Shown here: piece after piece, positions 1 through 12,105 of the stretch
Position numbering within the stretch: the stretch's first letter is position 1
Layout: each line of letters begins with the position of its first letter
Translations under genes and position numbers: made by a program
Notes under the pieces: model-generated
Database searches by the model: none
Told to the model about the DNA's origin: nothing
Seen by the model: only the letters and a program-made list of their open reading frames with translations
NCBI GenBank assembly: GCA_030549175.1
Contig: JAUKUA010000007.1
Location: 3,658,001-3,722,000 of the forward strand
Reading direction: 5' to 3'
Origin: Lasiosphaeris hirsuta
Taxonomy: Eukaryota; Ascomycota; Sordariomycetes; Sordariales; Lasiosphaeriaceae
Length of the DNA: 64,000 bases

Positions 1-1
1 A

Positions 2-547
2 ATGCAAGACCAACACCCACAGAGGAGCGCCCACCCGATCGACGCCATGGCTGCTGGCGAGAAGGGGGGCCACGGGCTTGATGGCGAGCAGCAAGCCAAT
101 GCGCCCGACCATTCTCACGTGGCAATCGACAGGGCCTACTCTCTCCGCCGGTTCCTGGGCCTCCTGGAAGCGTCTGCCTTTGCGGTTGGTGCAACTGCTG
201 CACTGGAGGGGGGGCTTTCTGGTGCGACTGGCTGCGGTGGTGGTAGTGGTGCTGTCGCTGCCGATACTGCCGCTGGCGTTGTAGCTGCTCAATTGCAGAA
301 GTTGCGTAAGGCGCAGAGGGGGGACCTACTCGCAATGCTGTGCCAGCGTCCGCAAAACGCGAGCACGATGGCTGTCGCACAGGTCGTGTGTCCCACCTGC
401 GGCGGGCCAGTCCCAGTCCCTGTTCCTGTTGCGACGGCCCCCTTGGCTGCTGCCAGGGCTCGTTCCCGGGCACGAATGCGGGCGAAGCGATTGCGAATGG
501 GGCGAATCTTGAGGGACTTGGAAAAAACCCTGCCTGTCCTCAAGTGA
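2..547 (+). other. Uncharacterised open frame at window edge
   Basis: This 181-codon frame is open to the left edge and ends in TGA, so it could be the 3' end of a gene that begins outside the window. The translation is Ala/Arg-rich. It has one CPTCGG zinc-ribbon-like motif and a Pro-Val repeat, then a basic C-terminus. I recognise no family, and a long frame is also open on the other strand (289-669), so this could simply be GC-rich sequence without stops. No splice sites were resolved. Confidence 0.2.
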
Positions 548-3500
548 GATTTGTATCTCATGGCATTGGGAAGGTGGGGGAGGGACGGTCTCTGATCTGT
601 GGCACTGGAGGCGTCGTCAGCGGACATTAGAATTTGTTGCTTCTGTCTTTTGGCTTTGGCCTGCAACAAATCATTTGAGGGGACAGAAGGGTGGTGGACG
701 CCGTGTGTGCCTGCCGACCTATCTTAGGCTCCAGCCTCTACGGAGAGTAGCGTTGGCGTGTTTTATGCATTACCAGGTGACGGGAAGCCTCACCGTTCCA
801 GGGCGGATTCTTTTTTTCCCTCGATTTCTTTACCCCCGCCGCGGCCGATAGTCATGCGCTCGGACCAAACGTCATGATAGAGCAATGAGTCCAAAGTTTC
901 ATGTTTTTGACGATTGAATCCAGCCTCCGACCCAATTACCCCTAGTCATCCTGCTCATGTTTGCGCCGTGGATTGGAATTGATGGGCGCGCGATCTGGTC
1001 CCCGCGTCCAGGAACCTGGCGCCAACTGGGCAAGCACCGTCTGCTTCTTGGCACTAGGCTAGCCTTGTGGGCGGCACTGCATTGTCTGTGCACCGTTCCG
1101 GAGATAAAAATAGCGACAAATTTCTTCTCCACAAGCTTAGCTGGGGGTTAGGGTTCTCGGTTGTACCCGCCGCCAGTCCCCCGTTTCTTCGGGATCGTCG
1201 CGGTACGGTACATAAAGACGAGGGAGACTGTTCAACATCGGTGGCGACTCTTCGAGATGGCCCCGCGCAAATTTGCCAATGCACTAGAGTGACACAGTCG
1301 GGCAGCCAGCATGTGGCTCCACCGCTATCCAGTGTACGGTTACACAACTAACTGAGCTTCAGGTGGTTCGCAGTTACAGTGGGCCCTTCGGACCTGCGCT
1401 GCGCACAGCAGCTGGCCCGTCTAACAAGGGACAATTGGGGGGGGGGAGGGAAGGCGCTGCACGCGACTCTTCCTTCAGTTCCTTGGCCTGGGTCTCACAG
1501 GCCCTGAACAAGCAACGGCCGGACGTTTTTGCCTCGGATTCTTCTTCGTTACCCCGTTTGCCTCAATCGCGCGCGACGTCGTCTGAGCTTCCCGTTGGCA
1601 GGCTCCGTTAACTGCCCGCTCCACTGACTGACATCTGCCTGGAACAGCGCGGCAGAGCATGGGCATGCCGATGCAGCAGCGCACAGCCGCCATCATGTGT
1701 TTTTCCATGTGGATTGCCGACCGCCTTTGTGGTGTCCAGCATAGCTTTCAGGAAATGAGGTCGTCGAGTTATCAGGCTTGGCTCCCTGGCTCAGCTCCCC
1801 AATCGACGACTGCGCATGTTTCAACGGCTGGGCGATGGGTAAATGGGTGGGCAATTGGTGTCGTGATACCCAGCTTTGCTGGCATCGGCGACGAGGAGAG
1901 AACCAATCACGACAGGGCTTCGCCGCTGAAGAGGGGAGGGGATTCATCGGAACACCGGAACACCGGAAGGTTCCAACCTTTGGAAAGGCCTGAGGACGGT
2001 CACTATGGGGGAGGCTCGCAATCGCGGGATGGGTGTTTGGCCGTTGAGGGTAGCAAAGGTACCCCTCCGTATTAGGCAGCACAAAAGTCGGTCGTGTGTG
2101 CTACGAATACTCCGAAAAGCATCACTCGGGTTTTAGCGTCGTCGTTTACGACTCAGCTGTGTCGGTTTGAGTGAGGACACCTGTGTCTCTAAAATCACCC
2201 AGTTTTAGCGCGACGCCCACGCTTTCCTGTTGACAAAACATCCTTGTTCATTCCCTCTTGAGATGATCCACCGCCTACCGCCCACAATCCACAATCCCCG
2301 CCATGGCAGTGCATCAGCAATCCATTGACAATCCACCAACTGGCGATCCATCAACAAACCACATTGTTCATTTTGGGCTTTTCCCTCCCCCCACCCCGAC
2401 AAGCCAACAGTACATACCTACTCCTCAACCATGACGCCAGCTGTACGCCAGCTGTGTGTGCCAGAGCCCGTGCAACACGATGGATGCGGGAGCCGAAAAG
2501 AAGCGCGCACAGCAGTTATGCCAACGGGCGAGACAGGGCCAAGCTTTGCATGCAGAGTTAAACCTGCGTGTAGAACGCCGCCGAGTTGCAAGTGCCATTG
2601 CGTGGGAGCCCTCCAAAATGTCGTTCGCATCTCGACTAGACGCGACAACCCAACGCCTGCCCCGTCAACAGCACAAGTTCAGTGCATACGTTCCGTTCAT
2701 TCATTATCTACGGCTGTCGCTTGCGAAATGCAATCATCACTAGAGGCAAGACACAGCCTTATGTTTGTTTTTTTCTCCTTTTTTTTTTGTAAAAAAAAAG
2801 GAAAAGAAAGGGAAAGCGTTCTGCTCCTAACAATAAATAGGTATCCCTATTTTTTTCTCTTTCTTCGCGGTGTGATTGATGACGGGTGTGGTTGGGCGGA
2901 CTTGCGTAGATGGAAGGGACCCAGGCGTTAGGCGTTTTCCTGTCCCTTCGCTAGCCAGTCAGGAGCCACAGCTCGCGAAATTGACAAGATAGCAGAGCCT
3001 ACCGTAACACCGACTGACTGGAGGGCCTCTTACTAATTACCTTTGGTTCTTGGGTTCTTGGTGACTAGATGCCGCTCGGGGTGACCCATCTCCAGCTGGA
3101 ACCTGAAAAGCCTAGTACCTCTCCTCGATTCAGGTCTGGGCACGCCCTTGATTCCCGTTTAGTCATCTCAACATCTCGCAGCGCGCAGTGCTGCCGTCTC
3201 AATCGGCATCTTTCGCGCCATCAATTTTCGGCGAAGGTGATATTGCAAGGAGCACTCACCGAGTATACCCTGCTCGATTCGACCAAGGTCTAGGCCCAGC
3301 TTTGGGCCACGTCATGGGAGACCACCACGCAAAGATTTCAATCATCTTTCCCATTTCACGACTGTCCGACACTAGTATGTCTTACACTGCTGACATAATG
3401 CCACCTTGGAGTCCTTGCGTATTCGTGTCCTGGCAATAATGCCTTGAGAGTATCTCTCCTAATACATAGTACGTAGTTTTTGAAGTGTTTTTTTTTTTTT

Positions 3501-4063
3501 TTTTTTTTTTTTTTTTCCTATCTTGGTTGAATCCCACTCCGTTGGTCCAGTTCACCTCCTCGCCACCCCCTCCCATCCCGCCTCACACCCCTTGATTAAC
3601 ATCACATCGTCTCTTCCGCCATGGCCCCGAGCTCCGTCTTGGCCACCGTTTCCCGTCATCTCACATTGCTTAGAAGCGGGAGTTGTCAACGACGCGAAAC
3701 TCCTATCTCCTACCTTTTTGCAAGAGCCTTTAAATAGTGACAACTTCCCTACCCTTCCCCCCCCTCACAATGCTACCGCAGCTTCATCCATCGCAGGCTT
3801 CACAAAAATTCTTTTTATACCACAAAATTTTTATCTAGCTTCACACTATATGATAGCAGCCACGCCAGCGACTTGGACAGTGCTTGCCAAATTTCCTAGA
3901 ATAAGAGTCGTGAATCACCCACCTTGAACCACCCCAGACGAAAGAGCAGACGCAAGGATGGCACCGGGATCAGATGAAAGACTTGGTGCATTCTCCACAT
4001 CCACAGATATCCTATTGTAAGATCCCCCGAATTGCAGGTTAACTTGCTCTGCCCAAGCCAGGG
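548..4063. other. Intergenic stretch without a supported gene
   Basis: Only short overlapping frames on both strands are present, with no recognisable domain or convincing splice structure. The stretch holds T/A-rich runs near 2760-2810 and a 29-base poly-T run at 3488-3516. TACCT/AGGTA-type short motifs, common in intergenic DNA of this window, also occur. Confidence 0.5.
3488..3516. repeat. Poly-T tract (29 bases)
   Basis: An uninterrupted run of T is read directly from the sequence in gene-free DNA. Its exact length is liable to sequencing or assembly error. Confidence 0.9.
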
Positions 4064-4793
4064 GTGCACCGTGTTGACCTATTTAGTTCTTCGCAACGCG
4101 ATGTTCTGATGGGCGCTGGCGGATGGACCGCCAGCGCTGCGCCCCGTAACTCGCAGCTGCCAATCCCCAACCTCAACCCCACCCCCCCCCAATCTTTCGT
4201 CCCGCCGCAGGGGCAAACTGCACCCCACGGGTCCGACAAAGGGTATGGGGCTTACGACTCCCTACCAGAGTGTTGCCGCATTTCGGCCGTTGACAACCTA
4301 TTCATTGTTTGCAGACTCTCCCAAGCCACTACCGTTTCGGTCCCATCGAGTGCATCGCGTAGCACCGGTGGTCCCTCCACTACCGAGCGGCTACACTCAA
4401 ACCCTCAACGTAAAGGCGTGCAGAACACATCGTCACCCGAGTCGCAAAACTCCGCGCCAGGTGGCAACGCTTCGATATACAGGCGGCTCCGAGACATGAG
4501 GTGAGCTGCCCGCCACACGAAGCCCATTCCACCGCCCCACGCCTTATTGCTGCCCCGTTCTTGTGCTAATGCAGTAGCCACACAGTCAAGTCCATCCCAC
4601 CTCCTCTCTGAACGAACCACTCCACGACGCAGGCGGGCTGTCAGAGCCGCTGCTAAAATACCTCGCTCAATCTCCCCAGGTGGATGGCACCATCTATGGT
4701 CGAGTCCAGGAACGAGAGTTGAGCAGAGTGCGTGCGATGATACTGGCATCCGACCATGACGTTGCTTCCGATGAAACCAGGTTGAGGGATTAG
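4064..4793 (+). other. Possible small spliced gene, unresolved
   Basis: An open frame (4064-4504) rich in Ser, Pro and Gln ends with a basic RLRDM motif immediately before a GTGAGC donor-like site. A second coding-like segment runs from about 4630 to the TAG at 4791-4793 and contains QERELSRVRAMIL and DETRLRD motifs. Joining them at the obvious donor and the CAG near 4633 does not keep phase, so either the splice model is wrong or these are chance frames. No family is recognised. Confidence 0.2.
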
Positions 4794-6408
4794 GTATTGC
4801 GGGAGGCTCGATCAAGGGAGGGGTAGCCTTGGGAGATTGCCTGCATTAGTGCGCTTTTGAAGGTGTTCCACAAGGTTTTTGCCGCCCCACTAGGAACCTA
4901 CCTGGAACGCATGGGGGAACCCTGTGCTGATTGATGGGGTGACAGGCCCTGCCCTGACGGAGGGAGCCAGGTCCCTGGATTTACATTTCATGCAGCATAG
5001 GTGTCCTGCACGGCTCCGCAGGGTGTGACCAGTGCAGGAACACGCTATCATCCCGCTAGATCCAGAGAAAATGGTGTAGGAGCAGTGCTGCCGACATGTA
5101 GACGTAACCCAAAGTTGGTAAATTTGGTTCATATACCAATTGGTTTTTTTTTTCTTGTTGAAATTTCTTGATACATTTATTTGATGTATACGCCCCGTAT
5201 TGGTAGCCCCTAAACAGAGGCACCCCAGACCTATCGTCGTCTCCCTTCATTGTAATCGGTGTCCCAAGAGGCGAGTGAGTATGTCGAAATTCTCCTCAGT
5301 GGGATGGCGCCTAAGCCGGCGGGATTTGCCTGCCCGGGTCAACCGAGAAGGATGGTCTGGCTTACGCGACGCACGAACTGGGTCGCTCCGGGTGGTATTT
5401 GTCTGTCTCCGGGCTACCTGTCCGACTGTACAATATGAAGTAGGTAGGGTTAGGTAGGTTGACATAATGATTGCAGAGGGGTAGAATACCGGATGGCTGC
5501 AATATCTACTTTGCGCATTTTCCATGCCGCCCCGAAGCGCCAAAGAGGGCGGCGTGTCACTGGCCCACTGTGCAGGTCACTAATCCCAGCTCTCTAGGCG
5601 TCTCTGTTGCGAAGCTAAAGAGGCAGGCTAAACAACCTGTGCCTTCGCCAATCGGTTGCGGCTTGTGCCCGGCGCCCATAGATGCGCGCCGTGAGGCGGA
5701 TGGGTTGGGTCATGATGCACGCCGCGACGTTCTTGAGCACTCTCGGCGGACCCGTATGCAATTTGGATGGAAGCCATTGCTGGCCACTGACCAGTACTCC
5801 GTGCATGCAGTCTGTGAGGCGGCGATCTCAAAATTTTGCAGATGGGGCTTGTTCCTGCCCCGATCAATCAGGCGCCTCTGCGACGCACACGGTACTTGGT
5901 GTCGATGAGCCCGGGATCCGTTGGAAGAGTGAATGGCCTTCCAGAAGGTGGTAGCCGCCTCCCGATAGGTAGATAGCTTAGCGTGGTTCTGTTGCAGCCC
6001 TACCCATCACCACCTTCATCGTGTTGCCCATCAGCAGGATCTTCCCCCATCGCTTGCCCTGGGGTGTGGTGCGGTGGGGCTACAGATGCCCTGATTGGAT
6101 GAATGGTTCCAGAAGCTGGGGAGGGGGCTGCGTCGTCCAGTGTCCTTGGTGGGCAGTGTGCAACCCGTACAACTAACGTAAAGCTGGGAAGCATAGGTAC
6201 AGCGGCTTATGGTTTTGGTCCCCTTTCCATGTATGTGTATATAGACCCCATCCCCCATATCGGCGTGTTCTCTGACGTTTTCACAATCATCATTCGCGGT
6301 GTATTCACCTTCTCCTTCCCGTCCTGTAGTTCCCGGGTGTCCCTTAGCCTGCCACAGTCCCCAAAACCACGTTCCCCTCTGAGCATCTCGTCCACCAACG
6401 CGTCAGAT
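4794..6408. other. Intergenic stretch without a supported gene
   Basis: There are no recognisable products on either strand. TA-rich sequence at 5140-5200 and a GTAGGTAGGGTTAGGTAGG direct-repeat stretch near 5440-5460 are the only notable items. The last 100-150 bases are pyrimidine-rich and probably hold the promoter and 5' leader of the gene starting at 6409. Confidence 0.45.
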
Positions 6409-6863
6409 ATGGCTGGTACCACCGGGACCAAGTCAAAGTCTTCCAAGCGAAGTACAAAAAGGTTAGATATATCGTCCTATCTCAGCTTCCCGGTTCTTCC
6501 CGCGCCCTTCCCTCACTAGCACTCAAGAATGGAAGCCCAGTTGCAACGGCCTGGCTAACACAGACCTCTGTCCTACGTAGCTCAAGCCCCAGCATCCGAA
6601 CCCCACCATCTTCAGGGTTAGGGCGGCCCACAGGCGGCTCGTCCACCTCAGCGCACGGCACATACCCCAACAACCCCAACGACCCCAGCAGCAGCAGCTC
6701 GTACGGGATCGGCTTGTTCATGAGCGACAACGGCGCGACGCTCTACGAGCGGCTGTCGAACCAGCCGCAAGCACCCGACGTGTACGCTCGCATCCCCGTC
6801 TACACGGTTGAAGCGGCTCGTGCTATTGACGGGTTCGAGGACGTCTTCCACAGGGGTTCCTGA
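6409..6863 (+). CDS. Small two-exon hypothetical protein (111 aa)
   Basis: Exon 1 is 6409-6461 and exon 2 is 6581-6863. The 119-bp intron starts GTTAGA and ends CTACGTAG, with a CTAAC branch-like sequence upstream of the acceptor. Splicing joins AG+C to give Ser and keeps one frame to the TGA. The protein starts MAGTTGTKSKSSKRSTK. It has a basic, Ser-rich N-terminal 20 residues, then a Pro/Ser/Gly/Asn-rich low-complexity segment (about residues 20-55). The C-terminal half is more ordered, with motifs SYGIGLFMSDNGATLYERL and YARIPVYTVEAARAIDGFED. No signal peptide or membrane segment is seen. The family is unknown. The open spliced frame and the pyrimidine-rich leader support a real gene; no function is inferred. 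Confidence 0.6.
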
Positions 6864-8260
6864 GACGAGAAGGTCTCAAACCACATCCCAGAGCTGCGAC
6901 ATTCCCGTTGGCCAAGACCTACCACTCCCCGTTCTGCCGCTCCTGCCGCTCCTGCCATCTGAACTGTGGCTTCCCGCTGCCGCCAGCGGGGCGCCGCGCG
7001 GGGATGTCCCGTTTTGGTGCTGCTGATCTGCCATTTTGGGTTTAGGCCACCAACACGAGGGTGCCTTCTTTTTTTTCTTCTTCTTTGCTAGTTGGCTTCC
7101 CCGTTTTTCTGGGCGTTTTGTGTTTCAGAAGCCAGCGTCGATCCGACGCATCACCGGCAGGGCTAGGCCTGTCAGCAAAAACAACAAGGTTCAGCGTTTC
7201 CCACAAGCGACGGAGTACGGGGTGTTCCCCAGAGCCCTACATTGTCACACCCCGGCGAGGTTCTCGTCTCCCAATATCTTTTAAAATTATAGTGTAGAAT
7301 ACGGTATGGATAGGGAATGCACAGCCCATAGAGAGAAAGGGCATCCCATGATGCCTAGCCAGCGCTATTCTCATTGTGCCATGACAACCACATCATTACG
7401 GTAATCCCACGGACCACTGATCACGGATCACCCGTGTCAAATATTCTTGCGATTATCCCTATTCTCCTTTTCCGACGCGGGACCTAAGCCGGAATGGACG
7501 GGCTCACCGACTCCTGTGCCTTGCTATTCCAGTTCTCCAGCCTGCTGACGTACTCGCTGGCGTGCGTCTTCAGGGTTCGGCGTCGCTGCTGATCACCACT
7601 CGGCGGCTGGAACGCCGGCTGTTCGACTCAAAAGGGATGTATGGGTCTGGGCAGACGAGACCCAGCCCGGACAAGAGCCCGCGAGCGGGCCTATGCCGGT
7701 GGGTGATGCGGCGATGCAGCGATGCAGCGATGAAGCGGTGCAACATGCCGGCTGGCAGGACTCTCCCTCGTGATCAGCTTCAAAAGCACGGTGGGAAATT
7801 ACGCAGGAGAACTATCGGGTAAACGGAGGCTAGAAAGAAATTTTAGTCAAAACGCGGGAGCAAACCAATCTGGAACAAGGAAGAAGCTCAGGTGTCTAAA
7901 ATGCGAGGTTGTGTTGTATTGACCAACCCTCTGGCACTGTGTACCATGCTTGCACCGTGTGCAGGGCAAGGCGCCGCCCGACGATTGTCGGTGATGACGG
8001 GATGGGGGTGGCCAGCCCCTGATTTGCAGGCTGGCCTGGCTGGTCTGGCTGGCCTGGCTGGTCTGGTTGGCTCGTTTATCCGCACACTACCAGCTAGAAT
8101 GGAACTCGCTCTGTCGCTCTGAGATGGAATCTTCTGATCGGGCTGCGCGGCTCCATGGCTCGCTGAGACAATGCCTCCTACCAGGGCAAGGGTCGTTCAC
8201 GCAACCCATTATTACACCACCTTGCTTTACTATATCAGGCCCATACCTAGTCGAGCTGGC
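6864..8260. other. Intergenic stretch without a supported gene
   Basis: No convincing coding sequence is seen. The stretch contains a T-rich run at about 7064-7083 and the short tandem repeat described at 8029-8071. Confidence 0.45.
8029..8071. repeat. Short tandem repeat, GGCTGG(C/T)CTG unit
   Basis: About four imperfect 10-base copies alternate GGCTGGCCTG and GGCTGGTCTG. The repeat lies in gene-free DNA shortly downstream of the transposase relic, which is on the minus strand. Confidence 0.7.
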
Positions 8261-8800
8261 CTATATCTGGCGTATAATATTGCCTGCGGGGTAGAGGGGG
8301 TGGGGGGCCATGATAGGCAAACGACCTATATCAGCAGCATGATATAGCCGTCCCGTTCGGGATAATATCATGTCCCATCCCAGGGCATATACTGGTATAT
8401 TCTGGGACCCCAAATCCTTCGGCTTTTTAGGGGTAAACCACACAGGGCGGTCCTCCGAATTCTTACCCAAAATGGGGTCATAGACCCCAGCTTGCCGGTA
8501 ACATTCTAGAAAAGCCCTCTTTTCAGCAACAGTGCCTTCTTCGAAGCCAGAAACAACCTCGTTGTGCATGGCTCTGTACTTAGCCTTTAAGGGGCCGAAA
8601 ACGGATAAATCCAGGGGCTGGAGAAGGTGGGAGGTTGTGGGCTAGTAGAATTAACAAATATAAGTTATTCGAAAAGGCCAGCCACATGAATTCTTCGGTG
8701 GTATGACTGCCGTGGCCATCCAAAATAAGGAGGCCTTTCCCCGAGGGGGTGGATGGGGTAGCCACTTTCCAGGTGGAGTTCAAGTGGAATCCTTGTACAA
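8261..8800 (-). pseudogene. Pogo/Tc1-type DDE transposase relic
   Basis: The minus strand encodes LLILDGHGSHTTEEF, the second Asp block of fungal pogo (Fot1-like) DDE transposases. After a one-base frameshift near 8643 comes TSHLLQPLDLSVFGPLKAKY, the conserved block next to the third catalytic position. The frame then continues to about 8261 through a typical C-terminal tail (GFEEGTVAEKRAFLECYRQ). The DNA-binding N-terminus and first catalytic Asp are missing, and upstream sequence on the minus strand is not recognisable. The element is therefore a truncated, frameshifted remnant that cannot make active transposase. Terminal repeats were not found. The family call is firm from the motifs; the exact class within pogo is not. 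Confidence 0.75.
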
Positions 8801-9149
8801 ATCATGGACGAAATGGCCGCGTACTGGAAAGCCAGAAAGGAGGTTAAGAGTCAGATGCTTGAGTTGAGTCACTCGAGTATAACCATCGAGAGCTTCGCCT
8901 CGTGACTCCAATGTGGCTTAATAAGCCCACAGAGGCAAGGTATTAAGATTCTACCCACCCTGGCGGTGGACACATTCTGGACTTTCCAATGTTAGCTGGC
9001 ACCACAGCTGCCCGTCGGCTGCCATGTGGGGTGCTGGATACTCTTCAAGCTCGACGAGAACCCGAGGCTGAGCCATTTTCGTCGGATGAGGTACGCACAT
9101 GTTTTGAACTGAGACATGCCCGTATCAACTGTCGTCATCACCTTTCTTT

Positions 9150-9276
9150 AATCCAACTTCAGACGGGACTGTCGCAAGCACCGGCTGTCGTCATCAAAAT
9201 CACGGGTTGCAACATCTCTATGAGGCTGCCCTTATTAAACCGACTTCAGACGGTACTATCGCAAGCGCCGACTATC
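9150..9276. repeat. Diverged direct repeat, about 87 bp apart
   Basis: Segments 9150-9190 and 9237-9276 share CTTCAGACGG-ACT-TCGCAAGC-CCG-CT-TCG. Several differences are G/A transitions. A flanking CTGTCGTCATCA word also recurs (9129 and 9184). It looks like an old tandem duplication. Confidence 0.55.
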
Positions 9277-9535
9277 GGCCGGGTCCCATGTTTTCAACTG
9301 CCAGAACATTCTCTCCATTCCGTAATTGCAATAATTACGTAGCATGAGCGGTGAGAGCGAGAAGGCTGTGAATTTCGCAGACGTGCACAGAGCTACAAAT
9401 AGGGGGAACCGCCCCACGGTCAGCAGCCTCATCGTCATCATCATCCTCCACACTCCGTTCTCCAATAACAAACCCTCTGGGAAACTCTGTTCTGGTGCAC
9501 ATGCCCCCCCCTGGGGTGGATCCGTGCCACAGCCA

Positions 9536-9559
9536 TGGGATCACGCTTGCGTGATCCCA
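9536..9559. repeat. Perfect 11-bp inverted repeat
   Basis: TGGGATCACGC, TT, GCGTGATCCCA forms a perfect 11-bp stem with a two-base loop. It lies about 160 bp upstream of the protease pseudogene start. There is no U-run after it and it is not in a known gene. Confidence 0.85.
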
Positions 9560-9716
9560 CAGATAACCCAACACCTTCCTGCTCTCTTCACCAAGACTCA
9601 ATATCCGTTTTACAACTTTCCCGAGCTCTTGTCTGTGGTACGCATTGTGCACGTCGAATCTCGGTCTTTCACTTGATCATCCTCTAACGTATGGATAGTG
9701 CATTTAGTTGCTCATC

Positions 9717-11460
9717 ATGGCCTTTAACCCATTCCCATCGCCCTCATCGTCAGATGACGAGCGTCGGAAGCGCGCACGCCTTCGTCGGTCAGAGGCTACA
9801 TCTTCCGACTCCAGCGACGCCGGCGAATTCACCATCTTCAATGTTCATCATCGAGTTGCAGCACCTACACCCCGCCCACTGCCCCTGAGCGTGGAATGGG
9901 ATGAGCAGTGTACATCAATTGATCGAGAACTTGGAGCCGCGACGCTGACGAATGAGGCGAGGCGAATCCTCTCAATTGAAAGGGTATCGGGAGTTGTCTC
10001 AGTCGAGCTTGTGTCCAGAGTTCCTTACATTGTGATCGATGGGGCGACGATGGGCCAACCAACCGTCTTGATTGTCGCACGCTGGCTCGACGAAGGCTGT
10101 TCTGCTATATGGGAGCGTGCGGTCAGCAAAATCAAGAAGTCTGTCGATTCGAAACGCGTTGAGAACGGGAACCTCGGAAATATCGACATCGCCGTCGAGA
10201 TGATTGCTGAGGAGCACAGTCGACCAAAATATATCTCGCCTGTGTCTGCCGAGCTCCTCGCGCGTGGGATGGAGACGGATTAGGCTCTCATCAAGGATAG
10301 GGTCGTCAACATCATGGCGAGTTATCCGGCCACGGCGGGCTATGTTACGTCCATCCAGCTCTTCAGACTAGGCTTTTCGACAGACGACGACGAGAACCCG
10401 GACACAATTTATGTGTCAGTCGACTATGAATGTCTCGAGACGAAGTGGCCGCCTGTCGTTGGAGAAATCCAACAGTTTCTTCGCCAAATCACCTATGCCG
10501 ACTTGAAACTACATTTGGAGGACAATATTGTCGAGCAATGCACCTTCCCCTTGGTACCCAGCCGTCGCAGCCCTGCGGAGATTGAGGCGCGGCAAAGAGA
10601 GATGAGGCTGGTGCCAGAGATCCCGTACCAAACCATAGTGAATTTGGGAGCCGACATTGGCGCGAGCAACTACTTGACGGGAAGCGACGGCAACCTCTTT
10701 TCCCCATTGGTTGGAACTCTGGGCTGTTGGCTAGAAGTCAAGACTCCCAGATACCCTGAAGGAGTCACGCTCGCCGTCCGGGGCCCGGGCCAAAGAGCAA
10801 CTCGACGACATGGTTGCTTTTTTCGACAACGGCCGCCACGTTTTTGACACGGTTTTTTCCGCATCTGGTTACAAGAGGCGTACAGCGAACAACGGCCGTT
10901 TGGGCTAGGCCCTAGTGAAGCCTCTTGACGAGGCCCGGGTTGGAGAGAACAGGCTACCCACCCTCACAGCGTGGGCGGAAAAGTACGACGCAGACTCTGT
11001 CGATCTCCTGCCGGAATTGCCGACAGACGGTGGGCTTCTCCAGGAGCCCACCGAGGACGGACTGAGGGGACTTGCTCATAGCGAGCTGGTCTACAAAGTC
11101 GGGGCCACTACCGCCATGACCCTCGGCAAGTTCAGTTGTATGAAGTCTGATGTAGTGATAGCCGAGGATAGACACGCCTCACCGGGACTTTCGTAGGAGT
11201 TTGCGTATATTCAGGCTGGAGCCCTGGTGTCAAATTACGAGGGCCGCCCTGCATTTGCGACCCACGGTGATTCCGGGTCGGTTGTCTGGGACAAAGAGGG
11301 TCGGGTCGTGGGGCTTTTGTTTACTGGACAGGCACCTCAAGGATCCGCGGCGAGTACTCTTGCATACGTTACACCGATTCATGACGTTCTTGAAGACATC
11401 ATGAAGTTCTCCCAAGGAGCGATCAAGGAGATTCGTCTTGCGCCTCCGCCGGGCAACTAG
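9717..11460 (+). pseudogene. Trypsin-like serine protease (PA clan) pseudogene
   Basis: The reading frame starts at ATG 9717 with a Ser/Asp-rich, basic N-terminus and runs through a long fungal protease-like protein to TAG 11458-11460. Near the C-terminus it has THGDSGSVVWDKEGRVVGLL, the GDSG nucleophile block of chymotrypsin-fold peptidases. It also has YKVGATTAMTLGKFS, typical of this fungal group. The frame is broken by TAG at 10281-10283, TAG at 10906-10908 (in NNGRLG-stop-AL, probably a former Trp) and TAG at 11194-11196. A frameshift lies between about 10740 and 10800; downstream coding is in another frame (AKEQLDDMVAFFDNGRH). All three stops are TAG, as expected from G-to-A or C-to-T changes of TGG or CAG. 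No splice sites remove them. I infer a recent loss of function because the rest of the translation is well preserved. Confidence 0.8.
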
Positions 11461-12062
11461 ATATCAATTGCAGTAGGTAGCTCGGTAGCATAGGCACACT
11501 TGGGCAACACTTTTGCCTCCAAAGGGTTTCCGACAAGTCTGATTTAAGGGCTTTATTTCTCGAAATTGTCGGCGTTGATATGATACCCAATTTTGGTTCG
11601 TCTTGTCGAGGAGGCCGTGTACGACGCGGACGGTATTGCTAATATCACCCGAAACCTGCGATGAGCTCGGCTCCAAACCCTAGCACGTCGACTAGTGGTC
11701 TCCCGACCCCGTCTAGAACTATGTTAAATAACTCGCCAGTATTGGGATCCCTTCCTCATATAATCCGTGGACACCAAATGTCTACCCGCCGTCTGCCAGC
11801 CGTCGGCTCGCTGTTGGGAGCGGCACACAGCAGACCAGGGTCGTTTCTTCAAAGGAGAGACTCTCGAGGGCGACTCCATCTTCTCTCTTTCCATCCGGGC
11901 CCTGTAACTGGGAATATGCCGGACGGGCCTTTTGCCCTCACCTTTGTTCTTTCCTTATTCCTGCCCCAGGGAGGCCCCCGTAGCGGCCTTATGGCGGCAG
12001 TAATAGACGTACGTTGCGGAAAAAAAGCTTACTTTGAGCAAGCAAGCCTGAGCAAAGCCTGA

Positions 12063-12105
12063 GCCAATCCTGAGCCGGGGCCTGAGCCGGGGCCTGAGCC
12101 GGGGT
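12063..12105. repeat. 12-bp tandem repeat GAGCCGGGGCCT
   Basis: Three perfect and two degenerate copies of a GAGCC-type 12-mer follow one another in gene-free DNA. Confidence 0.75.

Larger units (their letters stand above)
8801..9716. other. Gene-free stretch with diverged repeats and a palindrome
   Basis: This contains the diverged direct repeat at 9150-9276 and the perfect palindrome at 9536-9559, described separately. A 106-codon minus frame (9335-9652) spans the palindrome. It contains an acidic run and is not recognised, so it is not annotated as a gene. Confidence 0.45.

Noticed and set aside
9335..9652. 106-codon minus frame with an acidic run
   Set aside because: It spans the palindrome, has no recognisable domain or splice context, and its coding potential is not convincing.
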